From Undaria pinnatifida (taxonomy: Eukaryota; Sar; Phaeophyceae; Laminariales; Alariaceae), in assembly GCA_012845835.1 (NCBI GenBank), contig JABAKD010000025.1:9553779-9617778 (forward strand): a DNA stretch of 64,000 nt, read 5' to 3'. A model generated the notes under the pieces. That model saw only the letters and a list, made by a program, of their open reading frames with translations, searched no databases and was not told where the DNA came from. Made by a program: the position numbers and the translations under genes. Below, piece by piece: positions 45,097-55,284 of the stretch. Within the stretch, counting starts at the first letter, position 1; each line of letters starts with the position of its first letter.

Positions 45097-45284
45097 GTAA
45101 GCAGTCCTTCAATACATTAATACGTGCCCTTAGAAACGAAAGAAATATCAACAACAGGTAGGCGCTCTCATTGCAATATACGTACTACTGCTTGCTGTGT
45201 TCGGTGTTCGGTCTGTGTGACTTGACAAAACATTACGACATCCTAATAAATGCATACTAGGGTAATACACTTTTCTGATTAAAC

Positions 45285-45650
45285 CTGAATGAAGACAGAG
45301 CTTCCCGGGTATTGTAACGAACGTATACCCATACCCCGGGTATTGTGCCACAGTTTTACAGGAGTCACACAATTTGCGGGTAATGGTATGAGGGTCTTAC
45401 AGAACTTCCAGAAGTTCTGTGTATTGTGGCACAGGCGTACAGAACCCACACAAGTTCCGGGCGGGTACAAAACATGTTGTACCTGTACCCTGGGTGTTGT
45501 GGCCACGGGCGTACAGAACATCCAGAAGTTCCGGGAACAGGTATGAATGTCGTACAGAACTTCCACAAGTTCCGGGCACGGGTATGAATTCCCCAAAAGA
45601 ACTTACAGAAGTTCTTTGTAGGGGAACACCCGGGGTACGGTTTGTACGTA
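45285..45650. repeat. CGGGTA-rich diverged repeat array 2
   Basis: Same repeat family as 43,980-44,345, with GAACTTCCAGAAGTTC-type near-palindromes and GGCGTACAGAACCCACACAA or AACATCCAGAAGTTCCGGG variants. Six or more units are recognisable. About 0.95 kb of unrelated DNA, including candidate exons on both strands, separates the arrays. Confidence 0.8.
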
Positions 45651-45654
45651 CCCC

Positions 45655-46330
45655 TAAGAACACAACCTTTGAAGATTTCGTCGAAATTCATGTTTACAAG
45701 CTGTTTGTGATACTCCGATCGCGAGTATTGCTGGTGTGTGTCTTCGTTAAGGATACAGGTCGGCGACTCCCCTTGCAACTACATTGTACCAGGGTCGACA
45801 AGGTGGTGTTATTCAATCTGCGCACGGAAACTGTGAAACCCGTGGAATTAATAAGTTTACAATGAATATACTGGAGGTCGTTTAATCGGTAATGGGAGGG
45901 CGGGGATTTTCCAGGAGGTGAGCGCGGGGGCGGTAGGTTGGCCAAGGGGGGAGGGGGGGCTGGGGAAAGGTCTCAACAGTTTCAAGTTGTATAAATGTAC
46001 ACGAGATTTTTGTAGACGTGGTGCTAGGTTTCAGGCTGTCTGTGGTGGAGGTGGTGCGGATGGAGGGGGCGGGCGAGAAAGTTACTTGGAATTTGGAGGC
46101 CATGTAAATGAATTGGAGCTACCGCATGATGGAGGTGCTCGAAAGGTAAAGAAGGTGGTGTCACCCCTCGGTTAGTGTTTATTATTCTGGCAGGGTTTGG
46201 ATTAGGTCGGGGGGCGGGGGAGGGGGAGGGTGTTTCATTGTGCGTGGGTGGGGTGATTTTTCGGTGGTGCGGCAGGGGACTATATTATACGTTGTACTCC
46301 TGTGATCGCATCATAGGGCATTATACCGTG
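45655..46330 (-). repeat. Rep-A copy 5 with downstream modules
   Basis: Rep-A on the minus strand (45,655-45,895: TTTCGTCGAAATTCATGTTT, then GGTCGGCGACTCCCCTTGCA). It is followed by G-rich runs, module B (GTGGTGCTAGGTTTCAGGCT) and a third module (GAATTGGAGCTACCGCATGA, then GGTGCTCGAAAGG), which recurs at 55,060-55,250. This is the most complete Rep-A arrangement with all modules in order. Confidence 0.8.
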
Positions 46331-46423
46331 CAAACAAATTGTCAGGGAGTTCCGCTTTTATTCGCTGATTGAGTTTCAAGTGTGTCCTTGAGATGGACGC
46401 GAAGGTCTATTTACGACGGCATG

Positions 46424-46545
46424 GCAATTCCCCGTGTGGTAACGAACGAACGAACGAACTATTGCATCGTTGGCAAACTCCCTCCAAGTCCACAAGGGGA
46501 AGCATTTGGAGCTGATACCACCGGGCCCGCGGTCGCGAGTCGGTA
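46424..46545 (+). repeat. Direct repeat upstream of gypsy remnant
   Basis: TTCCCCGTGTG, then GAACTATTGCATCGT and GATACCACCGGGCCCGCGGT match 48,255-48,365 in the same orientation and order. The pair brackets the gypsy remnant about 1.8 kb apart. They might be internal element sequence or decayed LTR parts. A short GAAC tetranucleotide expansion is present in this copy only. Confidence 0.65.
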
Positions 46546-46589
46546 AAATGCATTTGAATCGGGAAGTTCTACCTAGTGCCCAAACGTGA

Positions 46590-47720
46590 CGTGTTTACTT
46601 TTCGGAGGCCGTAAAACACGTATTTCCTTGTTGGTGTGGGACATCAGCGGAATACGATGGGCGATCCCACCGCATTAGCAGAAGCGCGAGCGCAGGACTT
46701 GGCGAAGTCCATCTTGCGAGGTGGGGTGACCAGTGAGGTTGAGGCCGAACCGGTGGCCGGCTGAAGCCGGACATCAGGGTGACGATCGGGGGAGACAATC
46801 TGCCGTGAGGATAGGTGGTGATGTTGGTACCCTCGAAGATATGGACGAATATCTTGTTACCTATACGGAGTACGAGCAATAGATGCATATATCACAAGTC
46901 AACATGGAGGAGACCGGCTGTTCGCGATGAGGCGAAAGCTGGTAGATTGGTGCACGCTGGATCTTATGCAAGCCTACCGGCAGGTGCCGCTAAGGGAGGA
47001 TGCCCAGGGGATGTTCCCCATGACTACTCCGGAGGTGATTTTTACGCCGCGTTGTGTTCCGCTGGGGGTGCTGAACAGTACCGAACAGTACCGGATACTT
47101 CCTGGCGACGATGGATTATGTTTTGGAGGTGTATAACGACAAGATATGTTTGGCGAGAGCGGACGACATAGTGGTATTGAGGGGCACGCCCGGAACCTTT
47201 TTTTCGAGGTGGTTGATGATTTTGAATCGCTCGTTGGGGCGGGGAATTTTGGCTGCAGCTCACAAGGTCGGTTTTCGTCCCAAACTAAACCAAGTGGTAT
47301 GGGCAAAACCACCCCGGACAGACGGTGAACCATTATTTCGAGCGCACCCAGGGACCGAGTGAGTCGCGCGGCAGTCGGTGTAAGACTCTGGCGCAATTCA
47401 AGGTGGACGATTATTTTCTGGTGGCTCGAGTGTCCAGCAGCACAGCTGGTGGTTCGTCGTCGAGGCTGTGTATGGACAGACCATGTCTGAGGGTTGCTGC
47501 TGCCGTTTTACTTGTGACTTTCGTACTGAAATGCACATCCCCTGTGTGGTCTAAATGTCGGCAACTTGAATGCGCAGTTCGAGGGGTGGCGCGTGGTGCG
47601 CGGTTTGTTAGAAGATGCATTGGTGACAACGTGGCTGCTGAAGACTCATGGTTTACGTTCAGCATGCGTGGCAGATTTTACGCCGTTATCTGACATTGAC
47701 GATTACCTGTTTTACTTCAT
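46590..47720 (+). mobile_element. Ty3/gypsy retrotransposon remnant
   Basis: Reverse transcriptase and downstream pieces of a gypsy-type element. CTLDLMQAYRQVPLRED (46,953-47,003), then EVIFTPRCVPLGVLNSTEQY, is the RT palm motif with the LD-x-x-x-x-YRQ signature. After a frame change RADDIVVLRGTPGTFF occupies the place of the catalytic DD box, followed by GRGILAAAHKVGFRPK. At 47,395-47,430 FKVDDYFLVARVSSSTA resembles the post-integrase 'GD-x-VLVARV' segment. The integrase and RNase H between them are missing, so the copy is internally deleted as well as frameshifted. Confidence 0.75.
46900..47362 (+). pseudogene. Gypsy reverse-transcriptase fragment
   Basis: Two overlapping frames (46,927-47,136 and 47,111-47,362) preserve RT motifs, but stops and a shift separate them. 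The catalytic box reads ARADDIVVL, with the two aspartates kept. The strand, order and spacing fit the palm-to-thumb part of a Ty3/gypsy RT. The rest of the domain is missing on the N-terminal side, where the frame is closed by several stops. Confidence 0.75.
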
Positions 47721-47939
47721 TGCCCAGCTATGCCTATCGAAGATTCTGGGTCTGACCAAACTCGCTGTTGGTCTTGTTGGTAGACCGAGATTGGCGTTTG
47801 GAGGGCCCTGCATCTAGTCCTGTACCGGTGTCACCCTCTAAAAGCCAATCTCGGGGTGGTATGATTGGGCGCTTTACCGAACACACATACATTTAGTCCA
47901 TACAACTTTTGTCGGCGAGTTTCACAGTCGATATTTGGT

Positions 47940-48070
47940 TTGTAGTGAGCTCTTGAGATAAGGACGGGAAGATTCATTCCCGCGGGCTACGAAAGAGGTG
48001 CACCATTTTTTCTCAGAGGTTCTTCAATTTAGGGAGCTTTCAAGGTCTCTCCCAGAAAACAGAATTGGAG
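47940..48070 (+). repeat. Dispersed repeat, partner of 1600-1700
   Basis: GAGGTGCACCATTTTTTCTC, then AGAGGTTCTTCAATTTAGGG and AAGGTCTCTCCC match the minus strand near 1700-1630. It lies between the gypsy remnant and its downstream direct repeat, so it may be internal to the same element family. Confidence 0.6.
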
Positions 48071-48254
48071 GATATTAAAACTGCTGCCGGATGGATAATC
48101 GCGTGGCCTAGGTACACGACCAGAATCATGCGAAAAAGAATGGCGTATTTCCGACAATTTTGGCTTGAGGAGCTTAGACTAATCGTTCAGGAACCATTTC
48201 AGACGAATAGTGCCACCTCCATCGTAGCACGCGTATTCGCTGATGACATATCAG

Positions 48255-48365
48255 TTCCCCGTGTGATTATGAACGAATTATTGCATCGTAGAAAAACGCA
48301 TTCCGAGCCTACGAGGGAAAGTCATCGGAGCCGATACCACCGGGTCCGGAGTCACGAGTCGGTTC
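48255..48365 (+). repeat. Direct repeat downstream of gypsy remnant
   Basis: Partner of 46,424-46,545: TTCCCCGTGTG, then CGAATTATTGCATCGT and CGATACCACCGGGTCCGGAG. It lies in an open frame (48,065-48,394) of 109 codons without a recognised domain. Confidence 0.65.
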
Positions 48366-48689
48366 AAGATGTGAGAGAAGACATCCATCCTTAGGTAGGA
48401 GGGCACAGCAGATTCGAAGAATTTTCTGAGCTCCTAACATAAGCTCAATAGCTCACGCGAAACTTTACTCCGCGAAGGCGCTCTCGTTCGCGCAACCAGA
48501 CCAGTATTCGACGTCCTAGTCCAACATTACTTTACACTCGAAAAATGTTAAGACTGACCGTTAGTTCCTTACTTTCGGGTTAGGCCAAACAAAAGCCCTT
48601 TCCATCAAAACTTACAATCCCTACGAGTACCACGAGATGACTCGGTCAACGATGCAAGAGTAGAGAATGGCAGTTGGAAAAAAAAAAGG
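48366..48689. other. No recognisable feature
   Basis: About 320 bases with no supported gene or repeat, ending in an A run just before the next SINE. Confidence 0.5.
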
Positions 48690-48985
48690 CATCGGTCGTC
48701 CTGGTGGCCTAGTGATAGTAGTTAACCTCGAAGACTACAGATGTCGGAGTCGGGGATTCAGATCTTGGTAAGGAGGTTTTCTTTTCCTAGAGACACCAAC
48801 TGCCGAGTGTGTTCATTAGCGTGAGTAGGCACAACTTAACGCGAGTCGACGACGGAACGAAGTGATTAACAATTCTTGTTGGAAAAGGACAAGGCGCGTA
48901 TCGCCTTGGGAAGGGGGAAAAAGAACCTGCATAGTGACTCCGGGTCTGAGTCACGTTTAGGTAGGGAGAAGGAAAAAGTAAAACA
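48690..48985 (+). mobile_element. tRNA-derived SINE, copy 3
   Basis: The head GGTCGTCCTGGTGGCCTAGT contains the A box (TGGCCTAGTGA, about 48,705), and CGGGGATTCAGATCTTGG at 48,751 is the B box. The body carries GTAGGCACAACTTAACGCG, then AGTCGACGACGG, shared with the other copies. An A run precedes the head. Confidence 0.7.
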
Positions 48986-49723
48986 GAGCCAGGCAGAGAT
49001 GATACCACTCGATGGGATGAGCAAACATTCCTAACAAAAAATGGCATACACACTAAAAATATCTCTTTCTCGCCTGTTATACTATGCTTGACCGGCGCTG
49101 ATGATGATTTTGAAAGTGTAAGTGTGAGCAGTTTGTTCCTGCGCCTAGGGATCCGAAGGCATCCTGATACACACGCCCTATTCGCGGCTTCGTGGGCCGT
49201 TGAAGCTACCCAGGGTTGTGAAGGAACCAAGATACGCATGCTTAAACAAATTGCTTTTGATAGTGTATTATAAGCATAATCAAAGTAACCATGTCGTGCT
49301 GTTTGCATGCCTTATTTGGATATACGGTTTTTTGGCATGGTACGCTAAATGCTATACACCTACGTACGTGTACAGTTTTAGCGTGCGCACCGTAAACGCT
49401 ACACAAACAGATATTGCAATGTATTTTTCGTGTGAACATAATCGTATGTGGTTTTAGTATGGTCGGTTCGAACTTCCAAATGAGTATCTATATGTATACA
49501 GTTTTGTGTATCTACACTCTACAAGCCAGTTACAAACGAAATACTTCGTACAAGCTAAGCAAATGAATTAACAAACAAATAATATTTTCGGGTGATAACC
49601 AAAGCTCACATTTTGTTACATATAGTAACACTGTTGTTCTTAATACTCTTTTGTCATGTGTGTTTTCGGGTGTATATGTGCGATTACTGTATCGCATTTT
49701 TTTCGAATCCTGCGACCATCCAG
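48986..49723. other. No recognisable feature
   Basis: Includes a long minus-strand frame that starts here and overruns the SINE (49,308-48,787), which I reject for that reason. No repeat or RNA recognised. Confidence 0.4.
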
Positions 49724-50950
49724 GCGGTGTAGGTGCGCAACGGATGCCGGACCCCCAAGTATTTCCCATTTCGTTACAGCGTTACGCCAACTGTACATAC
49801 ATGTACCCCGACCTATCTAATCCAAATACTACTCTTGTGTTTTTCGATTTACGTTTCCTACTTTTGAATAATGAACCTCCGCAATACGCCAACGGGGTGA
49901 TCAGCTGGCGTCTAGGGAGGGCAGCTGGCCTCTAGGGAAGGAGAATGAAAAAAGGGTGCGCAGGTAATTAATGGGATGACCAAAAAAAAGTCCGAGGGCG
50001 CCCGCGGAAGGGGATAGCATACACCTACCTCCCGCTGCCTTCCCCCCCCCCGCCGTTTTTTCCACACCCTTGTTTTTGTATACATGATTAGTATGTCAAT
50101 CGATAGCGTTCCGAAGAAGTATACCCTCCTCATATCAAGGCAAACAACGTAACATACTACATATCACATCCCTCGTATACATGTACCAGGTATATAACAT
50201 GAGACAAAATATCTTTTTTCCGCAGTGGCCACTGGCTAGTAGCAACACAGCGGTGTATAGGATGTATACATTTGCAGGTAGCAGACGAGGTGTCAATGGC
50301 ATCAGGCACCTTTTCAATGAATTTGGTGCTGACCTTGTCAAGTAAGTGCTACCGATATGGCATACCGGTGTTGTACAGAACCACCACCGCAGCTCACAGG
50401 GAGGGGGTCTAACCATTAAATAGGTTCCTCGTCCAAACAGGGCAGCGTTGCCACAAACAAAGCGACGGCTCGCAGTGATCGACTGCTCTAGCAGCTGCGG
50501 GAAGCGTTTCTGCTAGCTGTAGTGCCAAGAACGCCTGTGCGAGCCAGGATTGTGCTGCAACTCGGCCGCAAGGCAAGGAAAAAAAGATAATGGTGTACCC
50601 TCGTGGTGCCTCATGGTACTTCACAGGTACCACACAGAGGTACGATTTTGATACTGGATACAAAGTTCCGTGTAGATAGGATATATGGTGTCAATGCTTT
50701 ACCACGCAGCTACAGCAAACATTTATTGTCCGCGCACCGCGAGGTAAAACCTGCCGATCCTACGGCTCTTTGGGGCCTCCTGCTCCACCTATTACAGGAG
50801 CGAGCTCACACCTACTTTGTACCACTCACTACGGCTGAAGTCGCCGTCTCTGCGCAGCCGTGGCTTAAAAGTCGTTATGTGGAAGGTCTTGTATCTAGCG
50901 CGGTGGGGGGGGGACGGCTCTCTACCGCCCCCTGTGTTCGTTTTATGTAG
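49724..50950 (+). CDS. Spliced gene, 3' part, unknown function
   Basis: The two best exons are 50,226-50,341 (acceptor TATCTTTTTTCCGCAG, donor AAGTAAGT) and 50,638-50,950 (acceptor after GTACCACACAG; stop TAG at the end). The first gives TAVYRMYTFAGSRRGVNGI, then RHLFNEFGADLV. A lysine codon spans the junction and the frame continues GTILILDTKFRVDRIYGVNA, then LPRSYSKHLLSAHREVKPAD, LWGLLLHLLQERAHTYFVPL and AQPWLKSRYVEGLV. A likely preceding exon is 49,724-49,896 (acceptor GCGACCATCCAG, donor GGGTGATC), reading FPISLQRYANCTYMYPD and phase compatible. The start is not found. Function unknown; soluble, mixed alpha/beta-like composition. Confidence 0.55.
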
Positions 50951-51040
50951 CGTTTAGTATGTATGGCGTTTTAGCACTATAGAAGGCATTGTATCTAGCA
51001 GGGATGGGGGGGAACAGCTTTCTACCGTCGCCTGCATTCG
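50881..51040. repeat. Diverged tandem duplication, 101-bp period
   Basis: GAAGGYMTTGTATCTAGC, then GGGGGGGAACRGCTYTCTACCG recurs at 50,881 and 50,982. The first unit contains the 3' end of the gene ending at 50,950, so the second unit carries a duplicate of its last codons and stop region. Confidence 0.85.
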
Positions 51041-51279
51041 ACCGAGATGTTTGTATACTAATTAGTACCGCGTTCGGTGTACACAGGATTTAGTATGGTG
51101 TTTTAGGGAGGGGACGTTGCCGGGTACCCCCCTCCCCCCTGTTGGGAGTCTCCAAGTCGAAACAATTGACGTGAGGTGTCGGAATATATTTTCTAGGGCG
51201 CCCTCAGTAAGTCCTCTACATCATGACGGCGATTTATTTCATTTCGGGAAACGATACCTGTACTGCAAAATAAACACAG
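51041..51279. other. No recognisable feature
   Basis: Short intergenic stretch with a C-rich patch near 51,125. No gene or repeat partner seen. Confidence 0.4.
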
Positions 51280-51560
51280 CGTTAAACCTTTGCGAATGAA
51301 GATACAAGAATGACAACGCAACGCCATATTTTGCACGTTGGAAGCTGTGTGCCTGCTAAATCAAATCCAGTATATCAAGGTTTTGCCTGGGAAATATATC
51401 TTTGAGAAAAAGTGCAAAATTTGCGAACTAAAAAGGATACCGGTTAACTATAAACTGCCAAACGGACATTAAAGCGTATAACGTGGTCATCAAGATTTTC
51501 CACATGTTTTCGAGACCTGTTTTCTCTGTTTTTCGTGTTCCTCCATATTATCGTCGTACG
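51280..51560 (+). repeat. Direct repeat flanking the LINE remnant, left copy
   Basis: Aligns with 53,030-53,290: GAAGATACAAGAATGACAACG against AAGATACAGAACGTCAGGAT, CCTGGGAAATATATCTT against CTCGGAAATACACCTTAAA, GCGAACTAAAAAGGATA against GGAACTGAGAAGGATA, then TAACGTGGTCATC. The two copies bracket the LINE 3' remnant in direct orientation. Confidence 0.65.
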
Positions 51561-51599
51561 TTTATCGATTAAAACGCCGACATCATACCAGAGATCAAA

Positions 51600-52200
51600 C
51601 GTCTGATCTGATTCGCGTGGGCACGCTGCGATCGATCCAAGAGGGAGCTGTATGGTATGGAGGATGCACCGTTCAACTAAAGGTGCGCCTGTTAAAGACC
51701 GAGGTGATGGAGACCCCGCTGTACGGGTGTGTGAACTGGGCTCTCATCCTGGAGCACTTTACTAAAGTCCGAACGGCACACTACAACCTCCTCCTTAGGA
51801 TCACTGGCTTTCAGGGCCGACAGCGCACCGACCACCACATGTCATACGCCGAGGATCTCAAGAAGACACAATGTGAAGCCGTTGGGACAACCATCCGCAA
51901 ACGACGGCTTCTCTTTGGGCGGCAGCCGGGCAACGGACGGGCATTGAGCGACTGACCCATTGTGTGATGTTCGGGACGATGGCTGGTGGAGTGAACCCGG
52001 GACGAGGCCGACTGGAAAATAATTGGCCCCAGTGTTGGGTAGACTGTGTGAAGGTATTCGAAGCAACCGAGGGGTCAACGAGTAGCTCCCCTGTACTCTT
52101 CGGGGTAGAGACTGTGCTTCAGCCGAGGGCCGCTAAGAAGAACGGGAACTGGCACCGGGGGATTATCGACGCGGCGGACCGCTTCATCACGAGATAGCAC
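51600..52200 (+). mobile_element. LINE-type (non-LTR) retrotransposon 3' remnant
   Basis: The C-terminal part of a non-LTR reverse transcriptase in two frames. 51,617-51,955 reads KVRLLKTEVMETPLYGCVNW, then TKVRTAHYNLLLRITGFQG, RTDHHMSYAEDLKKTQCEAV and RKRRLLFGRQPGN. After a shift, 51,964-52,197 reads MFGTMAGGVNPGRGRLENNW, then VFGVE-like VLFGVETVLQPRAAKK and AADRFITR. These are the thumb and C-terminal motifs (YGC-x-W, RLR-like basic box) common to LINE-like elements of algae and other eukaryotes. The catalytic FADD-box part is absent, so this is a 5'-truncated, frameshifted copy, typical of LINE insertion. Confidence 0.75.
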
Positions 52201-53029
52201 AGGGGGGAATCGGAGAAGAGATAGCAACGCCTCACACCAGGAAACGCCAATAGAGGCAACCAAGGGAATCGGGGGTGCGGGTGGGGTGGAGAAGTCGTAC
52301 TGATACAGCTGTACATTGATGCAGAAACCAAGTGGCAGATCTTGTGGCAAGGTAGAAGGTCGACTAATTAAGTGGAGCGTCTACTACTGTAGACATGAAC
52401 CCTCTACAGCTAGTGGTAGTTTCTTCTTTCTTTGTCTCTGTTGAGTTCAATGAGGGGAGCGCCAAAATGACGGATGTGCCTTGCTGTTGTTCTTTCTTTT
52501 AGTTTCGTTTCTTTTTGTCCCATATTTCTCTGCCAACCGGCCTTATGCCGGCATCTTCTTCGTCTTCGTGTTTTTTTGTGCGTGCAACAGATATCTATCT
52601 GTTCCTCTTTAGCGCGTATGGTGTTCCACTGGCAATTGCAGCTTTTCCTTTACTTTCCGATCTTCTTGTATCCCATTCTCAACAAGACCTGTCGTTCATT
52701 TTGTTTTGCTTTTCTTTTCTTTTTCCTTTTTTTTTATTTGTGCTATGCACCTCACTTTTCCATGGTCTGGTTTGTTTCGTTGTGTTCTCGTACCCGGTAC
52801 GCTAGCACTTAACTTGCTTTGTCTTGATGAATTCCGATGGTTTGGTAACCTCTGTATAACAGTTTGTGACGGCAGATTTGTATCTCTCTAGGATCATCAG
52901 CACGGACTCTGGGTGTGCTGAGAAAGAACGGTCTAATGTAAAGACAACACAAACTGTTCATTAGCCTCCTTGTGATTACGGAAGCTCATAGCAAATAGCG
53001 GTGACTTATTTGACTCGTGCGACAAGAAA
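52201..53029 (+). repeat. Pyrimidine-rich stretch with 3'-end repeat
   Basis: T/C-rich sequence on the plus strand, producing phenylalanine-rich frames that I reject. From about 52,740 to 52,920 the block CATGGTCTGGTTTGTTTCG, then CGGTACGCTAGCA, CTTGATGAATT and TATCTCTCTAGGATCATCAG recurs at 63,610-63,760 and partly at 58,050-58,140. It follows the LINE remnant and may be its 3' untranslated region. Confidence 0.6.
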
Positions 53030-53290
53030 AAAAAAAAAACGAACGCACTATTAAAGCCTTTTCGTACAAAGATACAGAACGTCAGGATAACACGTTGCCG
53101 TCGACTTACGGCGTATCTAGGTTTTCAAGTCCTTGTCTCGGAAATACACCTTAAACAAAAAATATCAAAAGCTTGGGAACTGAGAAGGATATATAGATCA
53201 CGGGCAGCAAAACCAACGGTAACGACGTGATCGTTCTGATAAAGTTTTGTTTTTTTTCTTCGCGACCTTCTTGTGGTTTGCTCTTTATTA
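53030..53290 (+). repeat. Direct repeat flanking the LINE remnant, right copy
   Basis: Diverged partner of 51,280-51,560 in the same orientation (see the shared blocks there). An A run of 13 bases precedes it at about 53,027-53,039. Confidence 0.65.
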
Positions 53291-53600
53291 TATATAATAC
53301 AAGTTAAAATACACTTCAGCTGTGAGATCGAATATTTGGTCGAAACTCATCTTTGCAAGCTGTGTTTGATACTCCGATCGCGCGTATTACGGGTTGTGTG
53401 TCCTCATTAAGGATATAGGTCGGCGACTCCCCTTGCAACTGCAGTGTAGCTATCAGGGTCAACAGGGTGATGTTAGGCAGTCTGTGCGCGAAAACTATAA
53501 AACCCGTTTCTGAGGGGGACAAAATCTGACAGCTGTGGAAGGAAATGCATGAATTTATCAAGTGAATCCTGTCAGTCGAATTATATACCTGGTACATGTT
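53291..53600 (-). repeat. Rep-A, copy 6
   Basis: Full-length minus-strand unit, including GAGATCGAATATTTGGTCGA, GGTCGGCGACTCCCCTTGCA and TCTGACAGCTGTGGAAGGAA. One of the better preserved copies. Confidence 0.9.
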
Positions 53601-54169
53601 TTTCGCCACACTATCCGCACTATCCGCGTAAGTTGGGAAAAACGTAAAATATCAAAATTCTAGCTTGTGAACCCCATGTATGTGGTGTAAACATGCCCGA
53701 TATGAAACATCAACATGAACTCATTAAACCGAATGAGAACTTTCCGCACCCGTTTTGCGGTATTCCTTGCTAGCATTTTTTCCAATTACACTGGTCTTTG
53801 TTAGGCATTTTCGAATGGAAGATCTGACCTGTCTGTGCAACATTATTGACCAAAATCTAGAGAAAAAACTGGATCTAATACTAAAACGAAGGTATTTGAA
53901 GGAAATTACAAATCTTTTTAAATTTTCAACTGATTTTTACGCACAAAGTCCAGCTGTCCACGGCATTCTTGAGAGATAGACCCTGACACTTTGCATACAC
54001 ACGTGGTCTACATGCCCATCCGGAGGTCTGACCTCCGCGTTATTTATTTTTTTATTTTCGCGGAAAGTATTTGGGCTACCAAGGTGGCCCACACTTTTCG
54101 AAAATCGCCACTGACGAAAAATCAGACAAAAAAGAAAATAAATTATACCCGGTACATATTATTTTCCTC
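53601..54169. other. AT-rich, no supported gene
   Basis: Two plus-strand frames (53,755-53,979 and 53,991-54,221) lack motifs. The first reads DLTCLCNIIDQNLEKKLDLI, fairly protein-like, but no start context or exons support it. Confidence 0.35.
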
Positions 54170-54560
54170 ACAAATTGAGCTGCCCCGCCCGTCCCCCTCT
54201 CCCACCCCCGCCCCCTTTTGATCAAAACCAGGCCCCCACGTCCTTAAAAACTCCGCCCTCCCGTCACCGGTTATTCGACTTACAAGATTCACTTGACAAA
54301 CGCATGCATTTCCTTCCACAGCTGTCAGATTTTGCCCCCCTCAGAAACGGGTTTTATACTTTCCGCGCACAGACTGACTAACATCACCCTGTTGACCCTG
54401 ATAGCTACACAGTAGTTGCAAGGGGAGGGGCCGACCTAAATCATTAAGGAGGACACACAAACCACAATACGCGCGATCGGAGTATCAAACACAGCTTGCA
54501 AAGATGACTTTCGACCAAATATTTGATCTCACAGCCGGAGTGTATTTCAATTTTTTATAA
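54170..54560 (+). repeat. Rep-A, copy 7, with C-rich lead
   Basis: Plus-strand unit preceded by the same C-rich lead (CCCTTTTGATCAAAACCAGG, then CCCCCACGTCCTT) that precedes the copy at 23,595. This shows that the C-rich lead is part of the repeat, not chance neighbouring DNA. Confidence 0.9.
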
Positions 54561-54594
54561 CATTATTTTTGTTCATCCCATTTAGTTATTATCC

Positions 54595-54905
54595 TCGCAT
54601 TACTCTCGTGCTTCCTCCCATTAGTAGCAGCTCTGCACCGGGGTCACGTGGTGGGCCCTCCTCTCCCTTCCCCACTCACTACGGTACGTGCCTTTATTTT
54701 CATCGCGAGGATATTTCAGCATTTTTTACTCTCGTCAACTCGCGTCGAATTGTACCTACCCACGCTGCTAGGCGCTCTCAGCATTTGATGTCCTTGTTTG
54801 CATTTTTGCAAATAAAGTCAAATATCACCACGATGGGAATCGAACTAAAGGACCAACGCTAGTGGTTTTTGAGGGCAGCCACTGGACCACCGGGGCGACC
54901 GGCTT
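54595..54905 (-). mobile_element. tRNA-derived SINE, copy 4
   Basis: The clearest SINE here. On the minus strand the head is GCCGGTCGCCCCGGTGG, with the A box TGGTCCAGTGG (about 54,895-54,885) and B box AGTTCGATTCC (about 54,845-54,835) separated by a tRNA-like distance. The body shares AGCGTGGGTAGGTACAATTC, then GACGCGAGTTGACG, with copies at 37.6, 48.8 and 59.8 kb. Confidence 0.8.
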
Positions 54906-55059
54906 AAATATAAAGCCCATCCGGTAAGTTATTCGCTAGGGCACATAGACGACGTGTGTAAAATTTCACGGTTCGAATAAAAGTAAGGCGTGGACATTGG
55001 CCGGGGAATACATTTCGGGTTTTTAACGTGACCCAGCCTGTTGAAGTAACTTAGAACCG
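54906..55059. other. Short spacer, no feature
   Basis: No gene or repeat recognised. Confidence 0.4.
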
Positions 55060-55250
55060 GTACTTGAAGCTTGAAAACAATATAAATGAATTTGGACCTA
55101 CTGCATGGATTGCTCGAAAGGTACGGAGAGGATATCACCGGTCTGGTAGTCGGGTAGTATTAATAGCCCTTCTAACTGTGTTTGATTTTTAGTAGGGCGG
55201 CAGTGGAGGGAGAGAAAGAGGGAAGGAGAGAGGAGGGGAGTAACGAAGGT
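55060..55250 (-). repeat. Rep-A downstream module C
   Basis: TGAATTTGGACCTACTGCATG, then TTGCTCGAAAGGTACGGAGA corresponds to the module at 46,095-46,200 downstream of Rep-A copy 5. It is followed by a GA-rich block in place of the G-rich tract. Confidence 0.65.
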
Positions 55251-55284
55251 GGATGAACGCAAAGTATGTTCGAAGTAACGAAAA

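Noticed and set aside
43980-45650. Heat-shock element reading of TTCCAGAAGTTCC
   Set aside because: Only two of the three alternating units are correctly spaced; the third is shifted by one base, and the motif belongs to a repeat array.
48787-49308. Minus-strand frame of 173 codons
   Set aside because: It crosses the SINE at 48,690-48,985 and has no motif; a host gene is unlikely.
50135-50416. Minus-strand frame of 93 codons, and an internal frame that looked coding
   Set aside because: It is antisense to the plus-strand exon 50,226-50,341, which has the stronger splice sites and a phase-matched partner exon.
52474-52891. Phenylalanine-rich plus-strand frames
   Set aside because: T-rich composition of a repeat also present at 63.5 kb.
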